From positions 5,688,142 to 5,752,141 of the forward strand of contig NC_069097.1 in assembly GCF_947172395.1 (NCBI RefSeq): 64,000 bases of DNA, given 5' to 3'. Below, in pieces: positions 9,249 to 20,136 of the stretch (its first letter is position 1; the number at the start of each line of letters is the position of its first letter). Position numbers and translations under genes: made by a program. The notes beneath the pieces are model-generated. The model had not been told where the DNA came from. It saw nothing but the letters and a program-made list of their open reading frames with translations, and made no database searches. This stretch comes from Bicyclus anynana. Lineage: Eukaryota > Arthropoda > Insecta > Lepidoptera > Nymphalidae.

Positions 9249-11850
9249 TTTTTTTTTTTTTTTTTTTTTCTGTCTGAGTAGGTGCCGATAGCTCCCTGCG
9301 GAACCACTACGGCGTCACCGGGGGGGTTGGGCGAGCGCAGAAGCATCGCCTGATGTGACCCGAAGGCTGAAAGAAAGATAGAGGACGGAACGGCTCTCTA
9401 AGGGCGTCTCCTATGAGACTCGGACCTCGGCTTAGAAGGCCACTCTGGAGGAGGTAACCGTGACCTGAGTGAATCAGTCCGGACGCCCCCAAGATCGTGA
9501 GTTAGAAAACCCACGTCCGGGTGACGTTAGATATCGGGGACCTCGTCTTCGCCGGCGAAGACGCTGTGTAGCTTGTGATTGTGTTACCTGGGAAGCATTG
9601 TCGGTTGTTATGTCATCGTCTGGATCGTAAAGGACGTTCTTGGGACGCCTCTGCTTGCAGTTAGCGTTTAGGTTGGGAGTGTAATTGCAGGCCTCAACCA
9701 CTAGTTGGTTGGGATGGATGGCAGCTCTGTCAAAATAGTTTTGAGAGAGCTGTTTCATGTACTTAGCTATTGTCGGTAATTCTAGATCTCTATGGAGGTC
9801 ATTATTGCGTAAAAACCACGGCGCGCCCGTGATTTGACGCAGAAAACGATTCTGTAGGGTTTGAAGCGGCCTAAGGGTCGCTTTTGGACGGTGGGCAAAG
9901 ACTACACTAGCGTAGGTTAAGATCGGACGGATCGTAGTTTTATAAAGCGTTAGCTTTGAGCGGAGGGACAATTTACTTTTCTTATTTATCATAGCGTAAA
10001 GGCGGTGCATTACGTATGCGGCCTTTTTTCTCGCTTTGTTAACGTGCATGGAGAAGCTCATGCGGTTATCGAAGGTAACGCCTAGGTACTTGGCAGTACG
10101 TTGCCAGGGGATGGGTGCTCCGTAAAGGGAGACTTCTTTGAGTCCGGACTTGAGACGGGAGACCGCTTTGCCGGTGAAAAGCACGGCTGCGCTTTTCTCT
10201 GGGTTGACTTCTATACGCCAAAGGCGGAACCATTTACCTATAATGTTTACCGCCTTCTGGAGGCGGGCTCTAATGTGGACCCGGTTTACTGCCGTCGCGT
10301 ACAGTGCGGTGTCGTCCGCAAACTGGGCGACGTGTACGCCCGGGTGGTCGGTGGGAATGTCGCTTGTGAAGAGCGAGTATAAAAGCGGGGAGAGCACGGA
10401 GCCCTGAGGGACTCCTGCGCGAATCTGTCTGGGTGAAGAGAGAGTGCCGTCTATACGGTACCTGAAGGTGCGGTTGGACAGAAAGCTGTGTAGCAAGCGT
10501 ACCATTTTGTTTGGTACGCCGAAACGGTTTAGTTTGAATATCAAGCCTTCGTGCCAGACGCGGTCAAACGCTTTAGCTACGTCAAAGAAGAGCGCCCCGG
10601 TGGCGATGGGGTTATGAAATGTATTAAAACCGGTTAGAATGTGCTCCGTGAGGCGGTGCACTTGATGAACACATGAGTGTTTACATCGAAATCCAAACTG
10701 TTGTTTGATGAGAAGTTGCTTTTCATCGCAAATGGCTTTGAGACGATTTAAAATGATTATCTCATACACCTTGCCAATGGTGTTGAGAAGACTAATTGGG
10801 CGGTAGCTAGTCGGGAGGTCGCGGGGTTTACCCGGCTTGTGGATGCCAATGACCGTGGCTTCTTTCCATGCGTCTGGGAAGGCGCAGTGAGCTAGGAGAA
10901 CATTGAAGATGTTCACCAGGAGGTTGATTATCTGGACCGGGAGAAGCTTTAGAGCTTTGTTGCTAATCGTATCAGGCCCCGGAGCCTTCTTTTTGCGCAA
11001 GCCCTTGATAACCGCAGAGACTTCCTCGCATGACGTAGGGGTAATTTCGACTCCGTCCGGGGGGCGAGATAAGATAGAAGTGAGTTCGGACTTCACTTTT
11101 TTCGCGTGTGATTTTACAAATGCCGTAGTGCTTGGAGTGCACTGGGCTTCCAGACTGTCGGCTAGGCATTCGGCCTTATCGATGTCCTCGATCGCGTTTG
11201 GGAGGCCAGGGCGTTTGAGAGGTGGGGTGGCTGCGAGGCGGTCGGCTTTGAGATATCTTGCCACGTCGTAGAAGGCTACGTGCGATGGCTCGAGCTCTCT
11301 CAGTCGGTCGTCCCATTGTCTGTCATAACGCCAGCGCAAGCGACGCTTGCACCGTCTTCCGAGAGTCCAAAGAAGACTCGCGTTTTGTCGGGTCGGTTCA
11401 GATTCGTAGCGTCTTTGCTGTGCGTTTCTATCCGTTAGTAGGGCCCGTAGGTCCGACGACAAGGGGGCCTTGCTGAAGGCAGGGACCTCCTTGGTGCAAT
11501 CTTTTATTGCTTCGCGAATATGGCCATTTAGGTTCGAAGAAGCTGCGAGCGCTTCGCCTAACGTTTCTATCTCGTCAGGAATTTGATCTAGGTGCTGTGA
11601 AGCCAAGGACTTGAGACGCTCAGACAGTCTCCCGTAATTAATTATAGTTTTGGTCGGGGGGGTCGTGGAGGGCGGGGGGCCAAGCTGGAGTATAACTGGT
11701 CTGTGGTCCGAGTCCGAGGCCAGATCCGAGAACACCTCCAAAGGACTCACTTCAAGAGTGATGTTCTTTACGAGTGCCAGATCCAGTACGCTCGGAGTTT
11801 GGTTTCGTGTGTCCGTCAGTCTCGGGTAACGTGTTGGTTTGTCGGGGGTG
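9249..11850 (-). mobile_element. 5'-truncated Jockey-type LINE with poly(A) and target-site duplication
   Basis: A minus-strand insertion of about 2.6 kb. On the plus strand it reads poly(T) at 9249-9269, a 3' UTR to 9473, then the ORF2 coding region to 11850. It is bounded by direct repeats TGAAATGTTC, so the breakpoints are exact. The truncation lies inside the endonuclease domain, the usual result of incomplete target-primed reverse transcription. The remaining frame is open, so the insertion is young. The element cannot move itself. Confidence 0.85.
9474..11850 (-). pseudogene. Jockey-type ORF2: endonuclease C-terminus and reverse transcriptase
   Basis: About 790 codons are open from the truncation point to a stop at 9474. 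The N-terminal remnant holds the last endonuclease motifs (LDLALVKNI, then SDSDHRPV at about 11700-11720). The reverse transcriptase follows with the KKKAPGPDTISNKALK, TSYRPISLLNTIGKVYE, FDVAKAFDRVWHEGL, AGVPQGSVLSPLLYSLF and QFADDTALY motifs; the catalytic FADD is at 10311-10322. The C-terminus is arginine-rich (RLRRRRRGPR). Family and order fit the Jockey clade. The protein lacks most of its endonuclease, so independent retrotransposition is not expected, though the polymerase residues look intact. The frame upstream of 11750 was read by hand; the GTG at 11750 is not a start. Confidence 0.85.
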
Positions 11851-11860
11851 TGAAATGTTC
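11851..11860. repeat. target-site duplication of Jockey-type LINE (5' side)
   Basis: TGAAATGTTC, identical to 9239-9248, marks the truncated 5' end of the insertion. Confidence 0.85.
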
Positions 11861-12052
11861 TGCCACATCAAAGGTATAATGTGGGTGAAGGGATAATTCA
11901 TCAATCACGTCAATTGTTTAGACGTTATCCTAATGTTTTATAAAGCAAATACCTCTTATCTATCATCAAACTATTGAAATTAATTATTATTTATGAATTA
12001 TAAAACCAAATTTTAATAGGTTCAAATCTAATGAAGCCGAGAATCTAAAGAG

Positions 12053-12290
12053 ATGTGATAGCCCAGTGGATTTGACCTTTGCCTTCGATTTCGATTTCTT
12101 AAAACGCTCATAACTTTTCAGTTAGTTAGTTCAGCGTTTGAGAATTTTCTTAATTCTCTACGTGTGTAAAGTCTGCAAATCCGCATTTGGCCAGCGTGAT
12201 GGACTAAGACCGAACCGAACGCCTCTTATTCTGAAAGGAGACTCGTGCTCAACAGTGAGCTGAATATGGGTTGTTGTACTCGTCCTACTG
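12053..12290 (+). mobile_element. SINE-B copy (tRNA-headed, diverged)
   Basis: Starts GTGATAGCCCAGTGGATTTG (tRNA-like A-box region), continues with AGAATTTTCTTAATTCTCTA, CATTTGGCCAGCGTG and GGAGACTCGTGCTCAACAGT, and ends near GAATATGGGTTG. It matches the better copy at 63731 but is diverged and has lost its B box. Confidence 0.6.
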
Positions 12291-12477
12291 AGTTGTTTCT
12301 AAGTATTTAAATCAAATTTTTTTTAAGTTTAAAGTTAATAGCGTTGTCTACTGTGTATCTATCTAGGTACACTTCACCAATGTATAAAATATTAAGGTTT
12401 AATAATCTTGTCATTGATACAAGTTGAGAGGAGGGTAGAGTCGCTAAAGTTGTTTTTTTTACTGTCGCTAAAGTTTT

Positions 12478-12712
12478 TTTTATTAATAAATAATATTTAT
12501 ACAACTTAACAGCCAAAATGTCTTACTAATTGCGTGGTACATTATCTCTTTCCGACGCTCTGAAATGTTCATTTCTTGGTAACTCATTTAGCTACCAGAA
12601 CCAAGAATTTTTGTAAATAAAAAGTTGATCGTCTCATCGAAATGAAGCTACTCACGAAAAATTAGCTTGTTAGTAATCAGGTGTACAAAATGTTCTAGGG
12701 ATCCCTGACTAT
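12478..12712. mobile_element. MITE family M2, one-ended copy
   Basis: Matches the 53712-54052 copy, including TTGCGTGGTACATT, GTTGATCGTC and the right terminal repeat GTACAAAATGTTCTAGGGAT. The left terminal repeat is missing. At 12517-12523 it holds the empty site for a LINE micro-insertion present in the other copy. Confidence 0.6.
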
Positions 12713-13036
12713 TACAACCCATTGTATACCTAGTCTGTGCTTGTATGTTTACAAATAATGTTATCGCAGTTATCTCCCGCTATTAAAGCGTCCATTCGCA
12801 ACGTGTGATGTCAGCGCGACAAATAGTGCCAGTTGTACCGACGAAGTATTTGAGTTATTAACAATTCGCGAGTGGCAGGTTGATAAGGTTGGATGCTTTT
12901 ATGGAACGGCGGCGCCGCGCTGTCGCCGCGATAACCTGTGACCACGGACATGGCAAATACCTAATACACAGGGCTGACTATAAGTCAGACATAAGGTGTT
13001 CATAAGTCAGACCAGACATAAGGTGACATCTGGTAG
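12713..13036. other. unannotated stretch with GC-rich core
   Basis: Contains a GC-rich core at 12900-12940 (GGAACGGCGGCGCCGCGCTG) in AT-rich surroundings. No gene is seen; it may be regulatory. Confidence 0.3.
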
Positions 13037-13350
13037 GTACCTATCAATCATCATCATCATTAACGACCCGTATTCGTGTCACTATATGTTGATCACGAGT
13101 CTCCTCTCAGAATGAGAGGGGTTAGGCTACTAGTCCACCACGCTGACCCAATGTAGATTGACCGACTTCACACACGTATAGAATTAAGAAAATTCTCAGG
13201 AATGCAGGTTTCCTCACGATGTTTTTCCTTCACCGTTTGGGACACGTGATGTTTAATCTCCTAAAATGCATGCAACTAAAAAGTTGGATTGGAAGAGTTG
13301 GATGCACCACGTAACTAAAAAGTTGGAGGTGCATGCTCCGAACCGGATGC
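13037..13350 (-). mobile_element. SINE-B copy
   Basis: Minus-strand SINE-B body: CATCATCATCAT tail at 13038, then GAGTCTCCTCTCAGAATGAG, TCCACCACGCTG, TTCCTCACGATG and AAAAGTTGGAGGTGCATGC. Next to the missing head the AAAAGTTGGA segment is duplicated (13278 and 13317), a small local rearrangement. Confidence 0.65.
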
Positions 13351-13398
13351 ACCTCCAACTTTTAGGAATGCAAAATCAACCTTCGAATCGAATGAAGT

Positions 13399-14553
13399 CA
13401 TAGCTACTCTCTCGGCATAATATGAAAAATCAATAAAATCATGCTACCAATCGTTAGTATGTTAAAGATTAAACTAATTTAGTATTTATTCGTTTATGTG
13501 TCTTAAGCTGAATAAATGGTTTTTATTATCTCTCATGATAAAGATCAAATGATTTTTATATTGAATATTTGCGGACCCTCGAAACCTGCACCTTCCAAAG
13601 CCTCCAAAATTCCATACTTATGGTATGGAGAATTGGCTGACAAAAGGGAATGCACATCCCTGGCCCTGACCTACCGCCCAGCCATTTACTTATATCTAAA
13701 AACATGTTGATAATTCTACTTTAATCATTAAATCATTACTTTATCAAAAAAAGTTTGCTACAATGTTTTACGACATTTTAAATTTGTCCCCATGGGGTAT
13801 ACCAAGATCTTTGACCGTACAATATGAGTTTTACAACATTTTTTGAAGACATTTTGGTTCGTTTTCTTGTTTGATAATGCTATTGGTAACAGAAAAAATC
13901 AATACTGCATCAAATATTTCTTCGCCGCTTTGGTACACCGGTAAACTTTTTGAGCAAGAAGAGTGATAAAAAATATGTTTTTTTCTTCAAGAAACATACT
14001 TTTATTAAGCAAATTATTTAACTAGTTCCTACATCATATTATATTTTCTATATATACTATATACAGGGGTATACACCTGGGTTCCTGGGGCCGACATTGT
14101 ATTGGCCGTCGGGTATTCCCCTTTTCTGCCTTCATAGAATAATATATAGAGGCTATCGCAGGCTCTCTTTTAATGAGAATGACTAACATTTGCTTAGTTA
14201 ATTATAGAGTTACTCTAATTCATTGTTATTCAAACGTATATCGTTAATAAGATAAAATAAATAAGTGAAAAGGAAACTAGTTTTATTAATGGCAACCCTG
14301 AAGCAACATTCCGCATTCCTCATGCATATAATAATTACATTGCAAGGAGCACAGAGAGCGTGTAGATACATTCATAATATGCGTTCTCCACTTACTTACA
14401 TTCTATTAGGTTATAATGTTATGAAAGCTAGTAATCGGTAACGTGAAACCCATCCAACTCAGTTAAACAGGTCGTACAAAATAAATGGATATTTGTTCTG
14501 TTACTCGATCAAGTTAAAACTACTGAACGGACAGTCAAAAATCTATACTAATA
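13399..14553. other. unannotated intergenic stretch
   Basis: AT-rich, with a 64-codon ATG frame (13516-13710) showing no domain I recognise. No RNA gene or repeat terminus is visible. Confidence 0.3.
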
Positions 14554-14942
14554 CTAGCGGGCGCCCGCGACTTTTTCCGCGTGGAATTTAGTTTTTCACA
14601 AATCCCTCAGGAACCATGCATTTTTCCGGGATAAAAAGTAGTCTATGTGTTAATCCAGGCTATAATATATCTTAATACCAAATTTCAGCTAATTCGGTTC
14701 AGTAGTTGAGGCGTGAAAGAGTAACAAACATTCATATCATCAAAATCATCAGTTTTCGCAAATCTCGGGAAACCATGGATTTTTTTCGGGATAAAAAGTA
14801 GCCTACGTGTTAATCCGGAGTAAAATCTATTTCCATTCCATATTTCAGCTAAATCGCTTCAGTAGTAGCGGCGTAATTGAGTAACAAACATCCAAACATA
14901 CATCCAAACATCCATACAAACTTTCGCATTTATAATATTAGT
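14554..14942 (-). mobile_element. helitron-like element with internal duplication (family H3)
   Basis: Minus orientation. The CTAG terminus at 14554-14557 is followed by CGGGCGCCCGCGAC, with a 5' end near 14942 (TTTATAATATTAG). A block around GGGATAAAAAGTAG(T/C)CTA and TTTCAGCTAA occurs twice (from about 14626 and 14790), so the element carries an internal tandem duplication of about 155-160 bp. A TCTATACTAATA helitron 5' end sits directly before it at 14542-14553. Confidence 0.6.
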
Positions 14943-14953
14943 AGGAAGTAGGA

Positions 14954-15135
14954 TTAAAGCTGAAGAGTTTGTTTGTTTGTTTGAACGCACTAATCTCAGG
15001 AACTTCTAGTCCGATTTGAAAAATTATTTCATTGTTAGATAGCCCATTTATCGAGGAAGGCTGTAGGCTATATATTATCCCTGTATTCATACGGAAACGG
15101 GAACCACAGGGGTTAAACCGCGTGGCATTAGCTAG
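14954..15135 (+). mobile_element. Lep1-like helitron-related element (family H1)
   Basis: Runs from AAAGCTGAAGAGTTTGTTTG to TTAAACCGCGTGGCATTAG and CTAG at 15132-15135, followed by T. It is head-to-head with the minus-strand helitron-like element just upstream. Non-coding. Confidence 0.65.
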
Positions 15136-15439
15136 TAAAATATAAAATAACTATGGAGTTAGTCTAGATTGGTATCAAGATGGGTTACAGCTGGTTTAGG
15201 TTAAGTATAAGGAAGTTGTTTGTCATCACCAAGCCTCGGAGAACACAGACCAGGCTATCAGCAAAATAGAGTGAAAAATTCAGTCCGCTGAACGGCATTG
15301 CGGGATCGTGATGGGTTTAAACTCCAAAACCTCCTTAATAATAGAAAATGGGCCATGCGTGCCGTTTAAGGGCTATAAATATATGCTGGAACGATAACAA
15401 TGATAATAAGTAATGGTAAAGTGTGGTGTTGTATCGTAT

Positions 15440-15560
15440 ATATAATCTCTGGATTTACTGATCTATTACCGTTAGAAAGCCACGTTATTTGTGAAAGTCA
15501 CAGGTCATAAATTTACTCCGTATCCACACGGGAACAGGAACTACACAGGTGAAACCAAGG
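15440..15560 (+). mobile_element. diverged Lep1-like remnant
   Basis: Keeps the family order (ATCTCTGGA..., TTAGAAAGCC..., CGGGAACAGGAACTACACAG, GTGAAACC), but has no intact CTAG end. Confidence 0.4.
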
Positions 15561-15569
15561 GGGGCGTAG

Positions 15570-16136
15570 GCTTGTCAATCTATATTTTTGGAGCACTCCT
15601 AATAACGTTCTCGTGTGTACAAGTAACTTACTTATGTGATAAATGAACAAAGGTCTCTTGAAAGTTGATAACACGGCGCCGGTGTGACGCGTTCACGTAA
15701 TGACCACCAACAGAACGATTGTCTAAACACATTCCACATACTTGACAAATGAGCTTGCTTGGAAATTCCGCGGACCACCGCTTAACTAATACACAAGCTT
15801 AATAAAATATTAGACAGATAACCTGATACAGTTCGATTTAGGAAGGCTGGAAGTTCCAGCATGGAACGGCTGGCACAAGGTTCTACCGAACGATATAGTT
15901 CGTTTTATGAAGGCTGGAAGTTTCTGCCTATGCTCAACGGCGTACATATGGTTCTTAACTAGGATAGGCATTAAGCATACGAATGATACAAATTTGCAAA
16001 ATTCTGTCTTCTAAATTAGTCATAAGAGTTAGGCAGTATCTAGGTAGTAATTACGGTAGCCACTTGTCCAAGTAGGTATAGTATAATATCACCCCCACCC
16101 CACCGCTTATTTTTTAAATCTAAGATCACTAGCTAA
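15570..16136. other. unannotated intergenic stretch
   Basis: Contains a local repeat: AAGGCTGGAAGTT at 15842-15854 and again at 15918-15930, each near GTTCG/ACGATATAGTTCG. No gene is seen. Confidence 0.3.
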
Positions 16137-16310
16137 GGATATTGTTTCAGCTCTGTTTTGAGTGTGAACTCTTTCAACGAGTAAGTGCCGTCAAATCAAG
16201 TTTATATTCAATTTCTCAAAACGTACGTAATAACTTCGGGATCGAACCTACGACCTCCCATACGAGAATCAAAGTCTAAATCCATTAGACTACGAGTATC
16301 ATCCGCTTGA
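16137..16310 (-). mobile_element. tRNA-headed SINE (family C) fragment
   Basis: On the minus strand it reads GTAGTCTAATGGATTTAGAC (A-box-like) and AGGTTCGATCCCG (B-box-like), followed by a non-tRNA body. The acceptor stem does not pair, so it is a SINE head and not a tRNA gene. Confidence 0.5.
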
Positions 16311-17296
16311 GCTTTTAAGGGTGGTCTTTTGGACTTACGATAACGTTTTTAAAAAGTGATCCATTTATCTTAAGATGCGACACTGTACTCGTATATAAAA
16401 ACGCTCTATCTTAAGCACTATCTAAATCTTTTTAAGTCCATCATCAATTACGACTTATATTTATTTATTTTTGAATGTCAATAAAATAAGTATTATTAAG
16501 TATAAGTTCCCGCCAATGTTTGTGAAGTTTAATCCCCGGGAATTCTGACTCCAAATTCTTCAATCATTCATCGCAGTATTTTAGATTCTAATAGGCTTAT
16601 CGTAGGTATGATCGACATGCCCTTCAAATAGCCCTCATTCGCACGAGCGTCTTTTTAACGGACGTTAAAAAAGCAACTCAAGTTAACTTCAAATTCAACA
16701 AATGCATTTTCAATTTTGGGCGTTGGAAATAGACCGTGAATAAGATTAATTACTTAAATTAAAGCGCCAACGCTGGGTTTTAACGTATTGATTTTTTAAC
16801 AAGAAGTACATATACATTGCCATTTTTATTATAAAGCGTTTCAGTACACCTGCTGTTGCCACCGTTGTCTGTCCATTTAGTCCTAATATGGGGATGATAT
16901 GTGGAGGCAGCGGAGGCAGTGATTTCTTGCAAGACGTTAATGGGGGCCCCATTAACATGACTCTTATGGTGTGTTCTACTCTTGACGCCCCAACTTTTTC
17001 TGCTTTCGCGTTTTATTATGCAACGACTGTTGTCAAATAACTTTTTATTATTTTAATTATTGTATACCATACGTTTTCGCGACTTTGTTCGTGTCTGAAG
17101 TTGTTTTTCTATTTTTTTGATGAATTACTAAATTAATTAAATCTATGCCTTGATGATGCCTTACTGTCCTAGTAATTATAAAAAAATATATATATTATTT
17201 ATAATTTGGACAAAAAAATGTTTTATAGTCCCAAAATAGACGTGAGACTAGGTTGTTTTTATGGGGACCAAGAAGGTATACCCTAATATATTTGTA
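16311..17296. other. unannotated intergenic stretch
   Basis: A 70-codon minus-strand frame (16746-16958) has no recognisable domain. No repeats stand out. Confidence 0.3.
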
Positions 17297-17404
17297 CTAG
17301 CTGTATAATATAACTTTCCTCTGTAAATTGGACCATTAGTTTCTGAGATTAGCGCGTTCAAGCAAACGAACAAACAAACTCTTCAGATTTATATTATTAG
17401 TATA
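17297..17404 (-). mobile_element. internally deleted Lep1-like copy
   Basis: CTAG at 17297-17300, then GGACCATTAGTTTCTGAGAT, AACAAACAAACTCTTCAG and TATTATTAGTATA. These are the two ends of family H1 with the middle missing. Confidence 0.5.
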
Positions 17405-17866
17405 TATTAGTACCTTGTGTGTCTATCAAATGCGCCACATAGTCGTCAATGCATTTTGCTTTTAGCAAACAAACAAACTCACATATACTTAGATAGATAA
17501 TTATGATGTTAAAGAAAAAGAAAAAAAGATGACATATATATCTAGATGGCATCAAGATATATACCTAACAATGTAAGTGATATACAGAAACCTTTAGAAA
17601 CAAATTTATTTTATGTAACTTTCATTTCAGAGTATGTGTAGGTAGTGCGTCAATGTAAAAGCAGCTTTCCTTGCTGAGTTAGATATAAAAACATCTTTAT
17701 GAGACACGTTCGTATAAGGCAGAAAGTTGGCGGGAACGACTCTGAAATTACTTTTTATAACTTTGTTAATCACTTGGTAACTCTTGACAAGTCTCGAACA
17801 GAAATATTCTTATAGGTACTCGTATCTACATATTATTTTCAAAGTACGTAGTATTTGTTTATTTTT

Positions 17867-18060
17867 GCGCGACTTCGTTCGCGTGGAATTCAGGTTTTTA
17901 CAAATCGCACGTCAATCATCCTCGGCATGGATTTTTCCGAAATGAAAAGTAGCCTATGTGTTAATCCAGAGTGAAATCCATTTCCATTTCAAATTTCAGT
18001 TAAATCGCTTCAGTAGCCGCAGCGTAAACGAGGAACAAACGGACACACACACTTTCAACG
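17867..18060 (-). mobile_element. helitron-like family H3 fragment
   Basis: GCGCGACTTCGTTCGCGTGG, then AAAAGTAGCCTATGTGTTAA and TCGCTTCAGTAGCCG, matching the element at 14554-14942. The CTAG end is lost. Confidence 0.5.
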
Positions 18061-18353
18061 AACACACGGCTCGCTAATTATACATATGTATAAACCTTCC
18101 TCTTATTTCTTAACCAATTTTGAAAATATATTTTTTGTTTGAAAGATATACTTCCAGATTGGTCCTATTTAATTTTCATGAAAATCTGTTTATTATTTTT
18201 GTGTTAAAATCAATATAACGAAATTCAAAGTGATTAGAAGGTAGCACATACGATGTTATTTTTCGCTTTTTAGTTTATTTATGTGATTTTGAGTCAGTTC
18301 AATTTTTTTGTTAAAAATATTTTCATCTTGCAAATCTATACTATACACTAATA

Positions 18354-18543
18354 TATAAAGCTGAAGAGTTTGTTTATTTGTTTGTTTGATTGAACGCGCT
18401 CATCTCAGGAACAACTTGGTCCGATTTAAAAATCCTTTCAGTGTTAGATAGCCCATTTATCGAGGAAGGCTATAGGCTATATATTATCCCCGTTTTCTTA
18501 CGGGAACGGGAACCACGCGGGTAAAACCACGCGGCGTCAGCTA
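18354..18543 (+). mobile_element. Lep1-like helitron-related element (family H1), best copy
   Basis: Begins TCTATACTATACACTAATAT after A and ends CGCGGCGTCAGCTAG followed by T. GCGGG...CCACGCGG gives the subterminal hairpin. TC start, CTAG end and A/T target all fit a helitron-type non-autonomous element. No coding capacity. Confidence 0.7.
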
Positions 18544-18545
18544 GT

Positions 18546-18905
18546 TAGATAATAATTATGAAGCGCACTCGTAAAAGTACAATCTTTCTACTCGTAGGAA
18601 TTGAGTGTATTATTTACTATAACACTTGCTAACAAACGCCGCAAACGGTTTAACTCCAAAGCATAATGTGAAATGTAGTCTCATTAAATTCAAATTGAAT
18701 GCATCGGACATAGCGTTTTCTTTATATGGGTAGAGCGAGGTAAATCAGAGTATAATGCGCATTGTTGGGCGCGCGGCGAGCGGCGAGCGCGCCGGCGCCG
18801 GCGGAGCTAGGCCGCGGACACAATGGTTACGTAAATGTACCATCATTATACAATGTAATTAAAATTCTACACTTCAGTTAGTAATCGCAAAGGAGATGGT
18901 CCATT
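18546..18905. promoter_or_regulatory. GC-rich patch, candidate regulatory element
   Basis: 18768-18820 is almost pure GC (GCGCGCGGCGAGCGGCGAGC and a GCCGGCGCCGGC palindrome) and ends in ACAATGG, a Sox-like core, and GGTTACGTAAATG at 18825-18837, a PAR-bZIP-type TTACGTAA site. No ORF crosses it. Regulatory function is inferred. Confidence 0.3.
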
Positions 18906-19218
18906 TGACGGCCTCCGTGGCGCAGTGGTATGCGCGGTGGATTTACAAGACGGAGGTCCTGGGTTCGATCCCCGGCTGGGCAGATTGAGATTTTCTTAAT
19001 TTGTCCAGGTCTGGCTGGTTGGCTTCAGCCGTGGCTAGTTACCACCCTACCGGCAAAGTAGCGGTACCGGTTCCGGTACGATGCCGTGTAGAAACCGAAA
19101 GGGGTGTGGATTTTCATCCTCCTAACAAGTTAGCCCGTTTCTATCTTAGACTGCATCATCATTTACCATCAGGTGAGATTGTAGTTAAGGGCTAACTTGT
19201 AAAGAATAAAAAAAAAAA
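18906..19218 (+). mobile_element. SINE-A copy, full-length
   Basis: The tRNA-like head (GGCGCAGTGGTATGCG as A box; GGGTTCGATCCCC as B box) is followed by a body with CCAGGTCTGGCTGG, GGCTAGTTACCACCCTACCG and ATCAGGTGAGATTGTAG, and an A-rich tail. The head would be transcribed by RNA polymerase III; mobilisation needs LINE proteins. The head fails to form a tRNA acceptor stem. Confidence 0.8.
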
Positions 19219-19991
19219 TCAGGTCCACTCTTGTACCCCGTATCATGAAAATTTAAAAAATACAAGGAATTTATTAAAATTTATTAAAGTGAATAAATCT
19301 AACTAAATAAAAAGAAATAAATAAAATAAAAACCTTAGTTTTTGAGTTATATCAAGATGGCGCCCATAGAGCAACTATGACATGACAGTTGACAGCAAAC
19401 GTCAAATCGATTAATATATTGAAAACGACATCTATCCGCCATTAATGCCCATAATAGTGTAGGATTTCTTAATAATATTATTTCGAAAGAATTAAAGTAA
19501 ATTCGTAGATTTGTATAATCAAAAATAGTTAAAAATAATATCTTCTTTTATTTCCGCCAGGCTACAATGACTGGACCTGGGCTCCATACAATTTTGAACA
19601 ATCTCCTTTGTTAGTTATAGCTTGGTAATTTCGTTCGTAACATTCCCGATGTTGCGCGCGGGCCGGGGGATGTAGGGATGAATGAAAATCCCACGACTGA
19701 TGCACGTCACTTCCCGGCACACACGATTTCGCATACGCAGTCTTTCCGCCCGTCGCCCGCATATCATAGGAGTGTTATCAACGAACTTACCAGACTATAG
19801 TTATATTTGCTAATAATTTATAGTATATAAATACTCGCATATTGGTTTAAAACTTTTAAGTTTGAGTTGCATTTTGACTTATGTGTCTAGCAGTTGAATA
19901 TTGACTTCTCTGTCGACGGTGATAATTGAAATTTGCATCATTATTTTAGAATTTAAACGTGAGTGTGATTCATATTAATTTTTAAAACAAT
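19219..19991. other. unannotated stretch
   Basis: Contains CAAGATGGCGCCCA (19352-19365), a YY1/Pho-like motif, and a minus-strand 66-codon frame (19562-19762) without a known domain. No gene is called. Confidence 0.25.
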
Positions 19992-20136
19992 GCTAAAACT
20001 CACGTGATACAATGTCGGAGTATGCCAGACTACTTTTGAATCCATACGGGGCCCTTAGACATGAGCTGGTTATTGCAACGCGGCACGATCCCAACTAGTC
20101 TGGCATACTCTGATATTGTATCACGTGAGTTTTAGC
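19992..20136. mobile_element. 145-bp MITE with ~38-bp inverted ends
   Basis: Left end GCTAAAACTCACGTGATACA and its near-perfect inverse at the right end, including AGTATGCCAGACTA. The middle is unrelated and non-coding. A typical fold-back/MITE layout; superfamily not assigned. Confidence 0.7.

Noticed and set aside
10101..11476. Plus-strand ORFs up to 122 codons
   Set aside because: Shadows of the minus-strand Jockey-type reverse transcriptase; GC-rich coding DNA leaves antisense frames open.
18908..18985. Possible tRNA genes at SINE-A and SINE-B heads
   Set aside because: A and B boxes are present but acceptor stems do not pair, and each head continues into a repeated SINE body. Only 62887-62959 folds fully.
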